Assembly (NCBI RefSeq): GCF_011397635.1 | Contig: NC_064774.1 | Location: 1,178,520-1,242,519, forward strand | DNA: 64,000 nt | Origin: Epinephelus fuscoguttatus | Lineage: Eukaryota; Chordata; Actinopteri; Perciformes; Serranidae | Direction of reading: 5' to 3' | The notes under the pieces: model-generated | Databases searched by the model: none | What the model saw: only the letters and a program-made list of their open reading frames with translations | What the model was told of the DNA's origin: nothing | Part shown: piece after piece, positions 29,230-62,234 of the stretch | Layout: each line of letters begins with the position of its first letter | Position numbering within the stretch: position 1 is the stretch's first letter | Position numbers and translations under genes: made by a program

Positions 29230-30560
29230 TGTCTCTGTGCGTATATGTGAGGTCTTCTGGCCTTGTGAGGACCAACTCCAGTTTTCAGCTTTAAAAGTGA
29301 AGACTTTTGAAAATTATGTTCTTGTGGGGACATGTTTGGAAAGTGAAGACGTTTTTTTTTTAAGAATATGAGGACAGTTAAAAAAACAAAAAACAACAAA
29401 AAAACAAAACAAAACAGTTTTGTACATTACGTGGAGACACTTTTAGAAAGTGAGGACGTTTTAGCCAAAGAGGATGTTTCTGTAAGTTGGGGACAGTTTG
29501 GGAAAGTGACACGATGGTATGTATATGGTTGAAAATGAGGACTTTTTAGGATGTTAATGCGAAATGACAGGTTTTTTTCAGAGAGGTCTGATTTTTAAAA
29601 TAAGGAAAGTTTTTTTTTTTTTTTAAACTGGGGACCGTTTTAAAAATTGAGTAGTTTTTTTTTGAAAATTAGGATGTTTTTTGAATTTTTTTTGTGGTGT
29701 GGTCAAATTTTTTAAGTAAAGTTTTTGTGGGGAAACTGGGAACAGTTTCAAAAACTGAAGATGTTTTTTTGGGGAGACGTTGAAATTGAGTAGCCCTCTT
29801 TTTTTTTTGAAAATTAATGATGTTTTTCAAAAAAGTGAGGTCAGCTTTGGGAAGTGGGGACTTGTTTGGAATATGAGGACGGTTTTAACAACAAAGGAAA
29901 ATTTAGGATGTTTTTTGAAAAAAAATTTTTTTTGGTGTGGTCAAATTTTTAAAGTAAAGTTTTTGTGGGGAAACTGGGAGCAGTTTCAAAAACTGAAGAT
30001 GTTTTTTTTGGGGGGGGGGGGACTTGGAATTGAGTAGCCATCTTTTTTTTTTTCTTTTTTTTTTTTAATTAATGATGTTTTCAAAAAGTGAGGTCAGCTT
30101 TGGGAAGTGGGGACTTGTTTGGAATATGAGGACGGTTTTAACAACAAAGGAAAATTTAGGATGTTTTTTGAAAAAAAATTTTTTTTGGTGTGGTCAAATT
30201 TTTAAAGTAAAGTTTTTGTGGGGAAACTGGGAGCAGTTTCAAAAACTGAAGATGTTTTTTTTGGGGGGGGGGGACTTGGAATTGAGTAGCCATCTTTTTT
30301 TTTTTCTTTTTTTTTTTTAATTAATGATGTTTTCAAAAAGTGAGGTCAGCTTTGGGAAGTGGGGGCTTGTTTGGAATATGCCTCTGACGGCCTGTATTTT
30401 ACAGCACCGCCTACAACGCAGTCCCTGTTTGGCTGTTTACATTGTCATTTTGGAAAGGTGGAATGTTTTCGGAGAGCGAAGACTTCTTGGTCAGTTAGGT
30501 CGTTTTTGGAAAGTAGGTACGGGAGTGCATTATCTTGACAAAGGTCCTCACAAGTATAGA
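29230..30560 (+). repeat. Degenerate minisatellite with a recent 252-bp higher-order duplication
   Basis: The block is built from decayed phrases like GTGAGGAC, GTTTTTGGAAA and GGGGACAGTTT, roughly 25-30 bp apart. Within it a 252-bp segment is repeated almost exactly (about 29817-30069 and 30070-30321), with a third partial copy to about 30380. Each copy includes a G tract of 9-10 or more bases and long T tracts. Open frames read from it are repeat artefacts. Confidence 0.85.
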
Positions 30561-31500
30561 GGTACAAATGTGTGTTGTGTGTCAACAGTGAAACTGAAAC
30601 CTTTGAGTTTAATCATAAACAGCTGATCTGTGATGGTACAGTGAACACAGAGCAAGATTCTAGATAAATATTTTCCAACACCTGTTCTTTAAAAAGTTTG
30701 AACCAAAATACAAAACAGCAAAACTGAACTGTATTAACGACCGCCGTCTAACACACACCAGGTTGTTTTCCACTGTCAGCAGGTGGTTTTAGTTCTAATC
30801 TGAGAAAGTCAGTGTGCAGAAACACTGAACTTCCTGCAGATACACAGATGACATCAACAGCGTCTTTATCGGAGGCAGCAGGAGTGATGACAGTCAAATT
30901 AGTGGTAGCAGTGAGGCTCAGCAGATGAGAGAAAGTATCTCCCTGTCCCCTCGTGATGCGTTCACAGACAGCTTGTTATTCATAGATTGTTACCCTAATT
31001 ACCCACCAGATGAATGTCAGTGTTGCCTAAATTGTAAACTGTAAATCTACATTTAATCATGTAAAAACAAACTGTAGTCTCCCAGTAAGTAGATGACTCC
31101 CAGACTCCCTGAAAAGGTGGTTTTCGCCACTTTGTTGACACTTCTGTCGCTGTTGTATCATCAGAAAATTACAGCTAGGAGGATGATGGGATTTTTAACT
31201 GCTCGTATTTCTACCACACATGGACAAAAACATCAAATTCTATTGTGTGTGCTCCATTACGACACTGTTATGTTGTGTTCACACCAAACGCGATGCACAT
31301 TTTCACGCCACGTTACTCAGGCAACTTTGAACGCTTAGATATTTCGTGCGATAGTTAGATTTCTCAGAGCCATAGTTATGATCCCGTCACAGCTATTATC
31401 TGTTTGTGATGTGTTGTTGTGGACGGCTTTAAATATTATGACAGATTCCCCACTCATTAACGAACAAAGGCCTTTAAAGTATCCAAATTTTCCTGTCACA
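30561..31500. other. Intergenic DNA with no recognised feature
   Basis: No exon, repeat array or mobile element that I can support; it lies in the divergent spacer between TEC and TXK. Confidence 0.4.
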
Positions 31501-31509
31501 GTCTTACAT

Positions 31510-32255
31510 GTGCTTTAACATCCTGTTGTCCCCTGCACTTGTGCTTTCTCTGGATGCTGAGAAGGCTTTGCCCAGGTTGAGTTTCCTTACTTGTTGTATG
31601 CATTGAAAGAATTTGGCCTGGGAGACAAATTTGTTAGCTGGGTCAGGGTTCTTTACAATGATCCAACAGCGGCAGTTCTGACAGACAGTCTGAGAGCTAG
31701 TAATTTCCCCCTTCACAGCGGGAAAAGACAGGGTGACCCTCTCAGCCCATTGCTCTTTGATATTGCTACTGAACCACGGGCTCAAGCAATAAGGCAGAAT
31801 GCTCATATATCACATGTTGGAGAGAGGAAGCATGAAATTACGTTGTACACAGATGATGTGTTAATATTTTATCGAGATCACAAACTTCTGTTCCCTGTTT
31901 GATCCAAGGCATTTCAACATTTGGCACTTTTTCAGGCTATAAAATTAATTTTGCAAAGTGTGAAGCCATGCTGCTGGGGTTGCTTACATCCATCCCGAGC
32001 CTTTTAGTGCCCTTTCCTTTTCACTTTGTCTACTTGGATGCTATAAAGGCAGACCTTGATCGTTGGGCCCCCCTACCCTTATCCTGGCTGGACAGGATTG
32101 CTCTTATTAAAATGAACATCCTGTCTGGACTACTCTACCCTCGACAAATGATTCCTATTTTTCTGTCAAACAAGGTAATCAAGGTGCTTGAAGGCTGCCT
32201 GAGTTCATTTATCCGGAGCAAAAGGAAGCTCCGACTTAAAATGTCAAATATCCAA
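31510..32255 (+). pseudogene. Degenerate LINE reverse transcriptase fragment
   Basis: Frames at 31591-31902 and 31899-32318 together read as the middle of a non-LTR (L1/Tx1-type) ORF2: FGLGDKFVSWVRVLYNDPTA, then KRQGDPLSPLLFDIATEP, then a YTDD box where active elements have YADD, then WLDRIALIKMN in the thumb region. A frameshift near 31900 and missing ends show it is inactive. Confidence 0.8.
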
Positions 32256-32900
32256 ATGGCCCTGACGCACCAAGCCGACGGCTGGCCATCGGTCAAAGTC
32301 GGGCGTCTGTCGCCCTAGTTTTTGCAGTGTGTCCCACACCGTCGGCACTTTGGCATCGGCGGCTTGTCGGCCGATTGAGCATGTTGAATTGGCGGCGGAG
32401 CTTGTCGGTGAGAGAGATCACTCTGATTGGCTGTTCAGGTTTTATTTCCTTGCCCCTGTAGCGAGTGACTCTGCCCGTAGTGAAACCGGGGCTCCGTTTG
32501 GATCCAACCGGAGCACCGAGCCCTGGTTTGTTATTCAGGTTAAAGTGGGAAGAAGCAGCGGGTTTATCGGGCAGCTGAGTGAAGTGGAGCCTGCGGAGGA
32601 AACACCGGGACCGTCTGGATGTAATAGTCCGTGGAGGTGCTGCGGTGCTCGGCTGCACAGATAGGAAACCCCTCAGCTGACAGGACTCCACTACTTTGTT
32701 TATCTCATGCATTTCTTGGACTTCCGGTTTCCGTTTTTGCGTTATTTCCTCTTGCACAGGCGCAGAACGTACGTGCTACTTGGCCGTCGGATGAAGTCTT
32801 TGTAGTGTGTTCAAATGCAACTGACACAGGGCGACGTGAAGCGACGTAGACGACGCAACAGTTGGCTTTCGTTGCCGCTAGTTCTTTGATGTCTGTTTGA
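32256..32900. mobile_element. Possible non-autonomous DNA element abutting the LINE fragment
   Basis: LINE similarity stops near 32255, where GCACCAAGCCGACGGCTGG begins. The phrases GTCGCCCTAGTTTTTGCAGT at the left and TTTGTAGTGTGTTCAAATGC near 32800 look like opposing ends of a DNA element. The middle is GC-rich without a convincing coding frame. Assignment is weak. Confidence 0.35.
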
Positions 32901-35560
32901 TGTGTCAGCACCTTTAGATGTACCTAATGTGACCCTGGCTCAATACTGATACATACAATACAGTCCAGATTCCATTTGTGAAATCTGCTGTTTCTCAACA
33001 TCCTGTTGACTCATATATCTGCAATAATAAGATAAAGAGCAGCTGCTTCATAGGGAGTCAACAGCGTGACTAGACAGTATTATGACAGCGTGTAATAATA
33101 AAACTGAAGAAAAAGAAGTGATCTTGCCTCGCTGGTGTTCCCCTAAATCATATGAAAACCAGCGACTGCCACTTTCTGAACAAGTAAAAATGCTACAATT
33201 AATGTCTTAACACATCAGATCATTGTTTTCTTTTCTGATAACACACGCAGGAAAGGTTTTCATCTCCCTCATCCACAAATCTTACTTTGCCTACATGACT
33301 GTGTGAACACCAGGCCTCGGTAGAAAACACTGTGAAAGGCTCCCAGTTGGCACACACATTTGATTTGAGGCTATGTTAAAGTTTATCAAAATAAAAGCCC
33401 TTCGGTGGGTCACATTTGTGCTGAATACACCAGGACACTTTAAAGATTCAGAGGCAGTCTGAGGTAACGCTCTACAAAGTGAGGCTGTTTGCATGAGAGC
33501 AGCAGAGTGCTAAATTGACTGATTTTCTTATTGAATTCTGTGTTGCATCATCTCCCCTCTCTCACTGTACTACAGAGAAGTCACTGAACCAGCTGACACT
33601 TACAAAAGAAACAGTCATAGTCATCAGCGGATGAATCCTGCTGACGCTGGTGATGTCAGACTCTTCCTTTAGCTTGATTCACAGTAGTGATATTGAGTCA
33701 GATATCTTAACAGTAATCGGAGAGGTTTCTCTGAAATGTGACACTAGTATTCATTATGCCAAGAGCATTTATCCCACCAAGTTTGGTGGTACTTTGAATT
33801 TGTTCCTCTGGCACCACCAGCAGGTCAAATCTATACCGAATATCCTGTGAGTTCTCTCGACATTTACAGGATGGATTGGTGCAAAATTTGTTACAGACAT
33901 TTATGGTCCCCAGAAGATCAAGAATAATAACTTTGGTGAATCTCTGACTTTGATGTAGTGCCACCATGAGGGTAACTTTTTGTTTTTTAGGGAAGTATTT
34001 CAACAACTATTGGATAGATTTCCGCATAAATTTGGCACAAAGTATTCATGGTGCCGAGAGAATGTTCCCACTGGTTTTGCTGAACCCCGAACCTTTCCTG
34101 TGGGAATTGTCTCAGCATTTACTCAATGGATTGGTTCAAAATTTGGTACAAACGTCCATGGTTCCCAGAGGACGAATTAGAATAATAATAGATCCCCAGA
34201 GTATCCTGTATAGGATTATTAAAGATCTATCTATCCATCCATCCATCTATCTATCCGGCTGGCTGGCTGGCCGGCCATCCAGCCATCCAAAGGTGTAGTC
34301 GTAGCTGTCACCGAAAAAGTCTTGTTCAGGGTTTGGTTGTACTAAAACCAACCTGATCTCACTCCAAAGTTCTCGAAATCTCGCATTTGGGCAATGACTT
34401 GCGGCATCAGACAGTGATGAACAAAGCTGCCCTAAAACGTCGGCATAATACGTGGCTGATTGTCGCTATAGTTTAACAGCGCCCAGTGGCATGAGGGGGA
34501 AGAGTGACGTGACGAGGACGAAAGTTAAGGTGGCAAAAGGTTGAGTAGGGCGGGTGGGAGTGGTGGTGGATGGGTCAAACAATGACCGTCTTTCACCTGA
34601 CTTTTACCTGAGAGAGCGGTGTTCGCGTCCCGTAAGATTTTAAAGCCAAACCCTGTTCTTTTTTCCTTAACCTAACCATGTGTCTTTGTTGCCGACACCC
34701 AACCAGGTGCGTTCGTTGTCGGAGAAAAAAAACATTAAATCATGTTGCCGTACTGATGTGGTGTTTTTATTTTGAAAGAGACTGTATGTAAACGTTAAAT
34801 TCCCTGTGAAAACAGAAGTGTATTTTGAAAGAAGACGATGCATGTAACAGGCAGAACTTGACACGGTGTCCCAGCTTGTCAACAACCAACACACCCAGGG
34901 TACCTTGCACATCGTATGGTCGGAGTGAGAATGTGTTGCTAAAACACCCTCTGAGGAGTCGGATAATCAGTTTTTGTAGTTACTACATTTTGTTTTTATG
35001 TTTTAAGCCTGTTTTTTGCTAGCGAAAATTAGCATTAGCACAGTAAACGCACTGTGTTAAGAAGCTAGCAGCTAGCGTCCCGGCAGTCACCTCCCTCTAA
35101 GTCAAATTTGGTCACCTCTGGCTCCAGGAACGCCAAACTCAAGGCTTCAAAACGGAAATCCACAAGCCAATGGGTGACGTCACGGTGGCTACGTTCATTA
35201 TTTTATACAGTCTGTTGATGAAATTGTTAAATATTTACTGGATGGACTGATGTGAAACTTGGTGCGGACTTTTAGGGAGTTGCTAATTTTAATGTCGATG
35301 TTTGTATTATGAGTTGTACAGCACATGCTTCATATGAGTGTGTGTGTTCTTCCTGCACTTATTCAGAGACGGATGCTTTGTGGTTTCATGTACGTCATTC
35401 TTTCACTTCCTCTCTACCTCTGTCTTTGTCTCTCCCACTCTGTCTGTCTTAATACTGCACATTTAAAAGATCTGGTTTTAAATCAGACTTTCTCAGTGTA
35501 GCTGAAGCAGACAAAGACGGACATGAAATAACATCTTTCTTCTTCTTTCTCCTCACGTCT
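32901..35560. other. Intergenic repeats upstream of TXK
   Basis: No exon is supported. At about 33690-34200 there is a degenerate dispersed repeat (phrases such as CAACTATTGGATAGATTT and GATTGGTTCAAAATTTGGTA), with a related piece inverted near 41745-41860. At 34225-34290 a CTAT/CATC/GGCT tetranucleotide microsatellite follows. Confidence 0.5.
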
Positions 35561-35569
35561 GTCTTTCTT

Positions 35570-35832
35570 TTGTCATCTCTTCTTCTTCTTCTTCTTCACC
35601 CTCTCTACTTCCTCCACCCACCTGCCTCTCTCTCTCACTCTCTGACTCTGTTGCTCGGTTATTGCGAGGTTTCCCACCTGTGTGGCATCATATCAGCCCC
35701 ATCGATGCAAGCGATCGCTGTGAAATCAACGCCGCCCTTAAAAAGTCGAGCTGAAGAAGAAGAGCTGGAGATAAAAGAGGAGATAGAAAGAGCTGCAGAA
35801 GAAGAAGAGGAAACGTAGAGAGGGTCGCGATC
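35570..35832 (+). promoter_or_regulatory. txk: Probable TXK 5' UTR and promoter-proximal region
   Basis: This is the sequence directly upstream of the TXK ATG. It starts with a pyrimidine-rich tract (CTTCTTCTTCTTCTTC near 35580), contains CpGs around GCGATCGC, and ends with a GAAGAA-rich tract before the ATG at 35833. A short open frame ending at 35818 is not conserved sequence I recognise and is probably untranslated or an upstream ORF. The transcription start is not determined. Confidence 0.4.
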
Positions 35833-48103
<12,271 letters not shown>

Positions 48104-48173
48104 ATCATACTGCTGATTATCAAACTGTTTTTACTGTCATCATAAATGTAAACAAACTGTGTTTGTTATTATA

Positions 48174-48179
48174 AATAAA
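48174..48179 (+). terminator. txk: TXK polyadenylation signal
   Basis: AATAAA about 105 bp after the TXK stop codon at 48067-48069, in AT-rich sequence with a downstream TTTTTTC run. A second AATAAA occurs near 48617. Confidence 0.65.
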
Positions 48180-49440
48180 TATTTTTTCATTAAAACTTTC
48201 AGATGACGTTCTTACACAGATGTTTTTTTACCTTCACACAAACACACTGAAAATACAAAAACAAAATGTGATGTAAAAAATCATGAGTCATGTTATCTCG
48301 TGGACGAACGCTGACCTTCACATGTGAATTTTGACTTTTCAGATGACATCATCTCTGTGACAGTGACATCACACTGAGGCTCTTTACATATGAATGTATA
48401 TGCATATATATGTATACCTTCATGATGATGATGATGATGATTCACGTCAGCCCTGTTATATTACACTGTTAGTTTTATCTGTAGTGGGAAGTTTAATTGT
48501 GAACCACGTCAGAGTTTATATGACCGGAGTCACGGCTGTAAATTGAAGCTGTAAATTTAAAGATGTAATTTAAAGCTGTAAATCTCAGTGCCAGTTATAA
48601 CTGCAGTAGAAAATAATAAAGGTCAGATGGAGGGAGATTAAACCCACATGTCACTCTTCCTGCTGCTGTGAGGTCATTTGATTTTTGGAGTTTGATAATA
48701 ATCTAATTTAATTTCTAATTTAATTTAATAATTAACTCTTAAATGTTTATTTGTTTGTCAAGGATGGGATTGTGTTTTGTGTTGTTTATTTACTGTTGTT
48801 TACAGTCTAGTATAGAACTCCAGTGTGTGCAGTCTGACTTGTGTCGATGTGTAAAAACGGAAACTTTAATCTTCAAGATAAAAAACACAACAAACAGGAC
48901 AGATGATATTTTCATACAAGGACATAAAATCAAAAGAGGTGATGTCGCTGGATACATTTAAATTTCATAAAATGCAATTTATTCATTCATTTGGTTTCAA
49001 TAATAGCTAAACCTCATTTAAGTGACCTAATATTTAAAGTACTTTAAAAAACAAATACCATAAAGCATTTTTTAAATTTATATATACGTAAAATAGTAGT
49101 TTTTTCTATACTATTTTTAGAAAATCTAAACCTTTAAAATAAAATGCACTTATAGCACAGAAAGTCTTTTTTTCTGACTTTTTTTTTTAAATTGAAGGAC
49201 ACATGTAAATCATAGTTACAATTAAAACAATATTGTTTAGTTTTGTTTGTATTGAAAACTTAATTCAACAATACAATGTGCAAAAAACATGCCAGGTATA
49301 AAACGAAGAGCTGAAGTTGAACAAATAATAAATTAATTAAAAATATTCTACAGACGTGTCACTTGTTTTGTTCATCAGCCCAGAGCAGCTCTGCACTGAG
49401 AAAATAAACGAATCAACGTCCACATGTGGACATAATAACA
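48180..49440. other. Spacer between TXK and the CDKL2-like gene
   Basis: AT-rich and without supported exons. It includes a GATGAT run near 48424 and AT-rich low-complexity sequence at 48960-49350. Confidence 0.5.
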
Positions 49441-49697
49441 CGATTCACTGGACAGACTGTCCAACATGTGCATTACGTCACACGGTGTTTCAAACAAAAT
49501 GCCTCCGCGGCGGGAGGTGTCACCATGGCAACGTGTTGGCTTACACACACACACACACGCGCGCGCAGGGGTCGAGTTGACTTCTCCGGTGACCGTGGGA
49601 CAAAACACACACGCAAACAAACCGTTACTCCAGTGTTTACGCTGATAACGGAAGTTCAGCGCGGCGATCGAACCGTTAAAGGAGCTCAGCTGTAAGG
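49440..49697 (+). promoter_or_regulatory. cdkl2: CpG-rich probable promoter and 5' UTR exon of the CDKL2-like gene
   Basis: This is a locally CpG-rich stretch (GCCTCCGCGGCGGGAGG near 49501, GCGCGCGCAGGGG near 49560, GCGCGGCGATCGAACCG near 49660). It ends in a plausible donor, CAGCTGTAAG|GTCAGTG, near 49697. It precedes the CDKL2-like start codon by about 2.1 kb, so the Tc1-like copy at 49811 would lie in the first intron. Inferred from composition and position only. Confidence 0.4.
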
Positions 49698-49810
49698 TCA
49701 GTGTGTGTGTGTGTGTGTGTGTGTGTTGTTACTTTATTAACGGAAGTTTATCGGTGTTGGAAGGAGTCAGCTCTGTTAAAATACTAGTGGGCGACCACAC
49801 TGTAAAGATA

Positions 49811-50888
49811 CACTCACCGGCCACTTTATTAGGTACACCTGTTCAACTGCTCCCTAACACAATCAGCCAATCAGGTGGCAGCAGCTCAGTGCATTTAGTC
49901 ATGCAGACATGGTGAAGACGAGCTGCTGAAGTTCAAACCGAGCATCAGAATGATGAAGAAAGGTGATTGAAGTGACTTTGAACGTGGCATGGTTGTTGGT
50001 GCCAGACGGGCTGCTCTGAGTATTTACTGGGATTTTCAGCACAACCATCTCCAGGGTTTACAGAGGATGGTCCCAAAAAGAGAAAATATCCAGTGAGCCA
50101 AAATGCCTTGTTGATGCCAGAGGTCAGAGGAGAATGGCCAGACTGGTTCAAGATGATAGAAAGGCAACAGGAAGTCACATAAGCACTGGTTCCAACCAAG
50201 GTGTGCAGAAGAGCATCTCTGAAGCAACAACACCTTGTCCAACCTTGAAGCAGATGGGCTACAGCAGCAGAAGACCACACCAGGTGCCACTCCTGTCAGC
50301 TAACAACAGGAAACTGAGGCTACAATTCACACGGGTTTTCTCACCAAAACTGGACAATAGAAGATTGGAAAAACCACATTCAGATGGAAGCATGGATCCA
50401 TCCTGCCTTGTATCAACGCTTCAGGCTGCTGCTGCTGGTGGTGTAATGGTGTGGGGGAGATTTTCTTAGCACCAACTGAGCATGGTTTAAACACCACAGC
50501 CTACCTGAGTATTGTTGCTGAGCGTGTCCATCCCTTTATGACCACAGTGTACCCATCTTCTGATGGCTACTTCCAGCAGGATAACGCACCATGTCACAAA
50601 GCTCACATCATCTCAAACATGACAATGAGTTCACTGTACTCCAATGGCCTCCACAGTCACCAGATCTCAGTCCAACAGAGCACCTTTGGGATGTGCTGGA
50701 ACGGGAGATTCTCATCATGGATGTGCAGCCGACAAATCTGCAGCAACTGTGTGTTGTCATCATGTCAATATGGACCAAAGTCTCTGAGGAATGTTTCCAG
50801 CACCTTGTTGAATCTATGACACCAAGGATTAAAAACGAAGTCCAACCTGGTACTAACAAGGTGTACCTAATAAAGTGGCCGGTGAGTG
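49811..50888 (+). mobile_element. Tc1-like transposon with intact termini, dead transposase
   Basis: The 28-bp terminal inverted repeats (49811-49838 and 50861-50888) are exact inverse copies beginning CACTCACCGGCCACTTT. They are flanked by TA on both sides (49809-49810 and 50889-50890), the Tc1/mariner target duplication. The transposase runs left to right but is broken across all three frames: 50134-50469 (N-terminal half, GGVMVWGRFS), 50451-50819 (GYFQQDNAPCHKA with the second catalytic Asp) and 50591-50908 (WPPQSPDLSPTEHLWDVLER with the final Glu). At least two frameshifts make it non-autonomous, but its ends could still be recognised. Confidence 0.93.
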
Positions 50889-50949
50889 TATGTCAGTATA
50901 AACAGTGAAATGTAGTTAAAGTATTAATATCATATATCAATATAATATA

Positions 50950-51440
50950 TTAGTCTTGTGTGTGATTTATCCTGGCTTCATATGAGTAGAGGAAATCTCT
51001 GCTAGTCACTAGGCTAATTTATACAATGTAAAATGCCATACACTTGTGCTAATAATGTTAGCATGTTGTATTTGTTTGGAAAACGTGTTTAGTATAAGAC
51101 AGTTGTTTAGTCAGTGAACCTTGTGAGCTGTAATGGAGTCGAATTTTGCAACAGTTACCTTTGTTAAATGTTGTTGTTGTCCCTGGCTTCATATGAGCAG
51201 AGGAAATCTCCGCTAGTCGCTAGGCTAATTTATACAGTGTAAAATGCCATAGGCTTGTGCTAATAACGTTAGCATGTTGTATTTGTGGGGAAAATGTGTC
51301 CAGATAAAGACAAGTGTTTGTCTGTGAATGATGCGAGTTATAGTGAAGCTGATTTGTGTACTTGTGTTTGAAACTGTTTCTATTAAGCCATGTTTAATGT
51401 GTGTTTAATGTGTGTTCAAAATCAACTAAACTCTACAGCA
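50950..51440. repeat. Dispersed repeat family shared with 23.2-24.25 kb
   Basis: TAGGCTAATTTATACA and GTGCTAATAACGTTAGCATG occur twice or more here, as at 23220-23470. AGTTATAGTGAAGCTGATTT matches 24150. The copy here is not interrupted, so it shows the pre-insertion state of the 23509-24128 locus. No coding sequence. Confidence 0.65.
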
Positions 51441-51773
51441 CTTAATGTATATCATGTATGGCCAGTCAGCTTGTAAATACCGATATGAATTTTTGTCCAT
51501 ATCACCCAGCCCTTGTCCAAACCTCATTATCACTAATGTGTTATAATTATTAACATTATTCAAATGAAAAGCTGCAAATCGTCACATTTGATAAGCTGGA
51601 ACCATCGAGTGTTTTTAACTTAAGTACTTTAAGAGCTTCTTTTTATTACTTTCACTTTTCTTTTTTTTTAACTGTCTTTTGAAATTTCTACATGTTTCTG
51701 TCTCTTTCTAAATTCAGTTTACCTCCTGGAGGCTGTGTTTGTTTGGGTGACGGTCAGATCAAAATCCCTATAA

Positions 51774-61674
<9,901 letters not shown>

Positions 61675-61941
61675 TGGACGCCCCTGTCAGACATGCACCT
61701 CTCTAGTTTAATGTGATGTCAACATGGACATAATTAGGCTGGTTATTTATCAAGAGGTAAGCCAAATAATGATGAAATGCAGGAATAGAATTATAACTTT
61801 TGAGCATCTTTAATGAAAAAGAGACAAATGTTTCAGTTTGTTTTGTTTAGTTAGCTACACCTTTTCAAAGCCGCAAACAGGATATTCATATGTGAATATT
61901 TTTTAAGTAGTTATTAAACAGTTTTACGTGGGCATTTTAAG

Positions 61942-61947
61942 AATAAA
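61942..61947 (+). terminator. CDKL2-like polyadenylation signal
   Basis: AATAAA about 270 bp past the stop codon at 61672-61674, in AT-rich sequence. It supports the placement of the last exon but is not proven. Confidence 0.5.
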
Positions 61948-62234
61948 GCTTTTAAAAAATGAAAATCGCTTGTGTGGGTTTATAGCAGCAGCTAAGCTAA
62001 AAGCTGTAAACTAACAAACTGTACATACATATACATTTTCCTTGAACTCTGATAGCAACAACATACAAAATATTTACTGATATTACAACAACGATGCAGA
62101 TGGCTACAACTTTTAGCCAGTAGTAAACCAACGACGAACTGGAACAAAACTGTAATCTCTTTCACTTCCAGTTATTTTCATTAAAAACCGAAAATATGAA
62201 AATACTAATAAGATGAAAATATCATGATGTCATT

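Noticed and set aside
29780-30626. Three similar open frames beginning with MKLSS or MMFSKSEVSFG
   Set aside because: They come from the 252-bp tandem duplication of non-coding T/G-rich repeat and have no domain or splice support.
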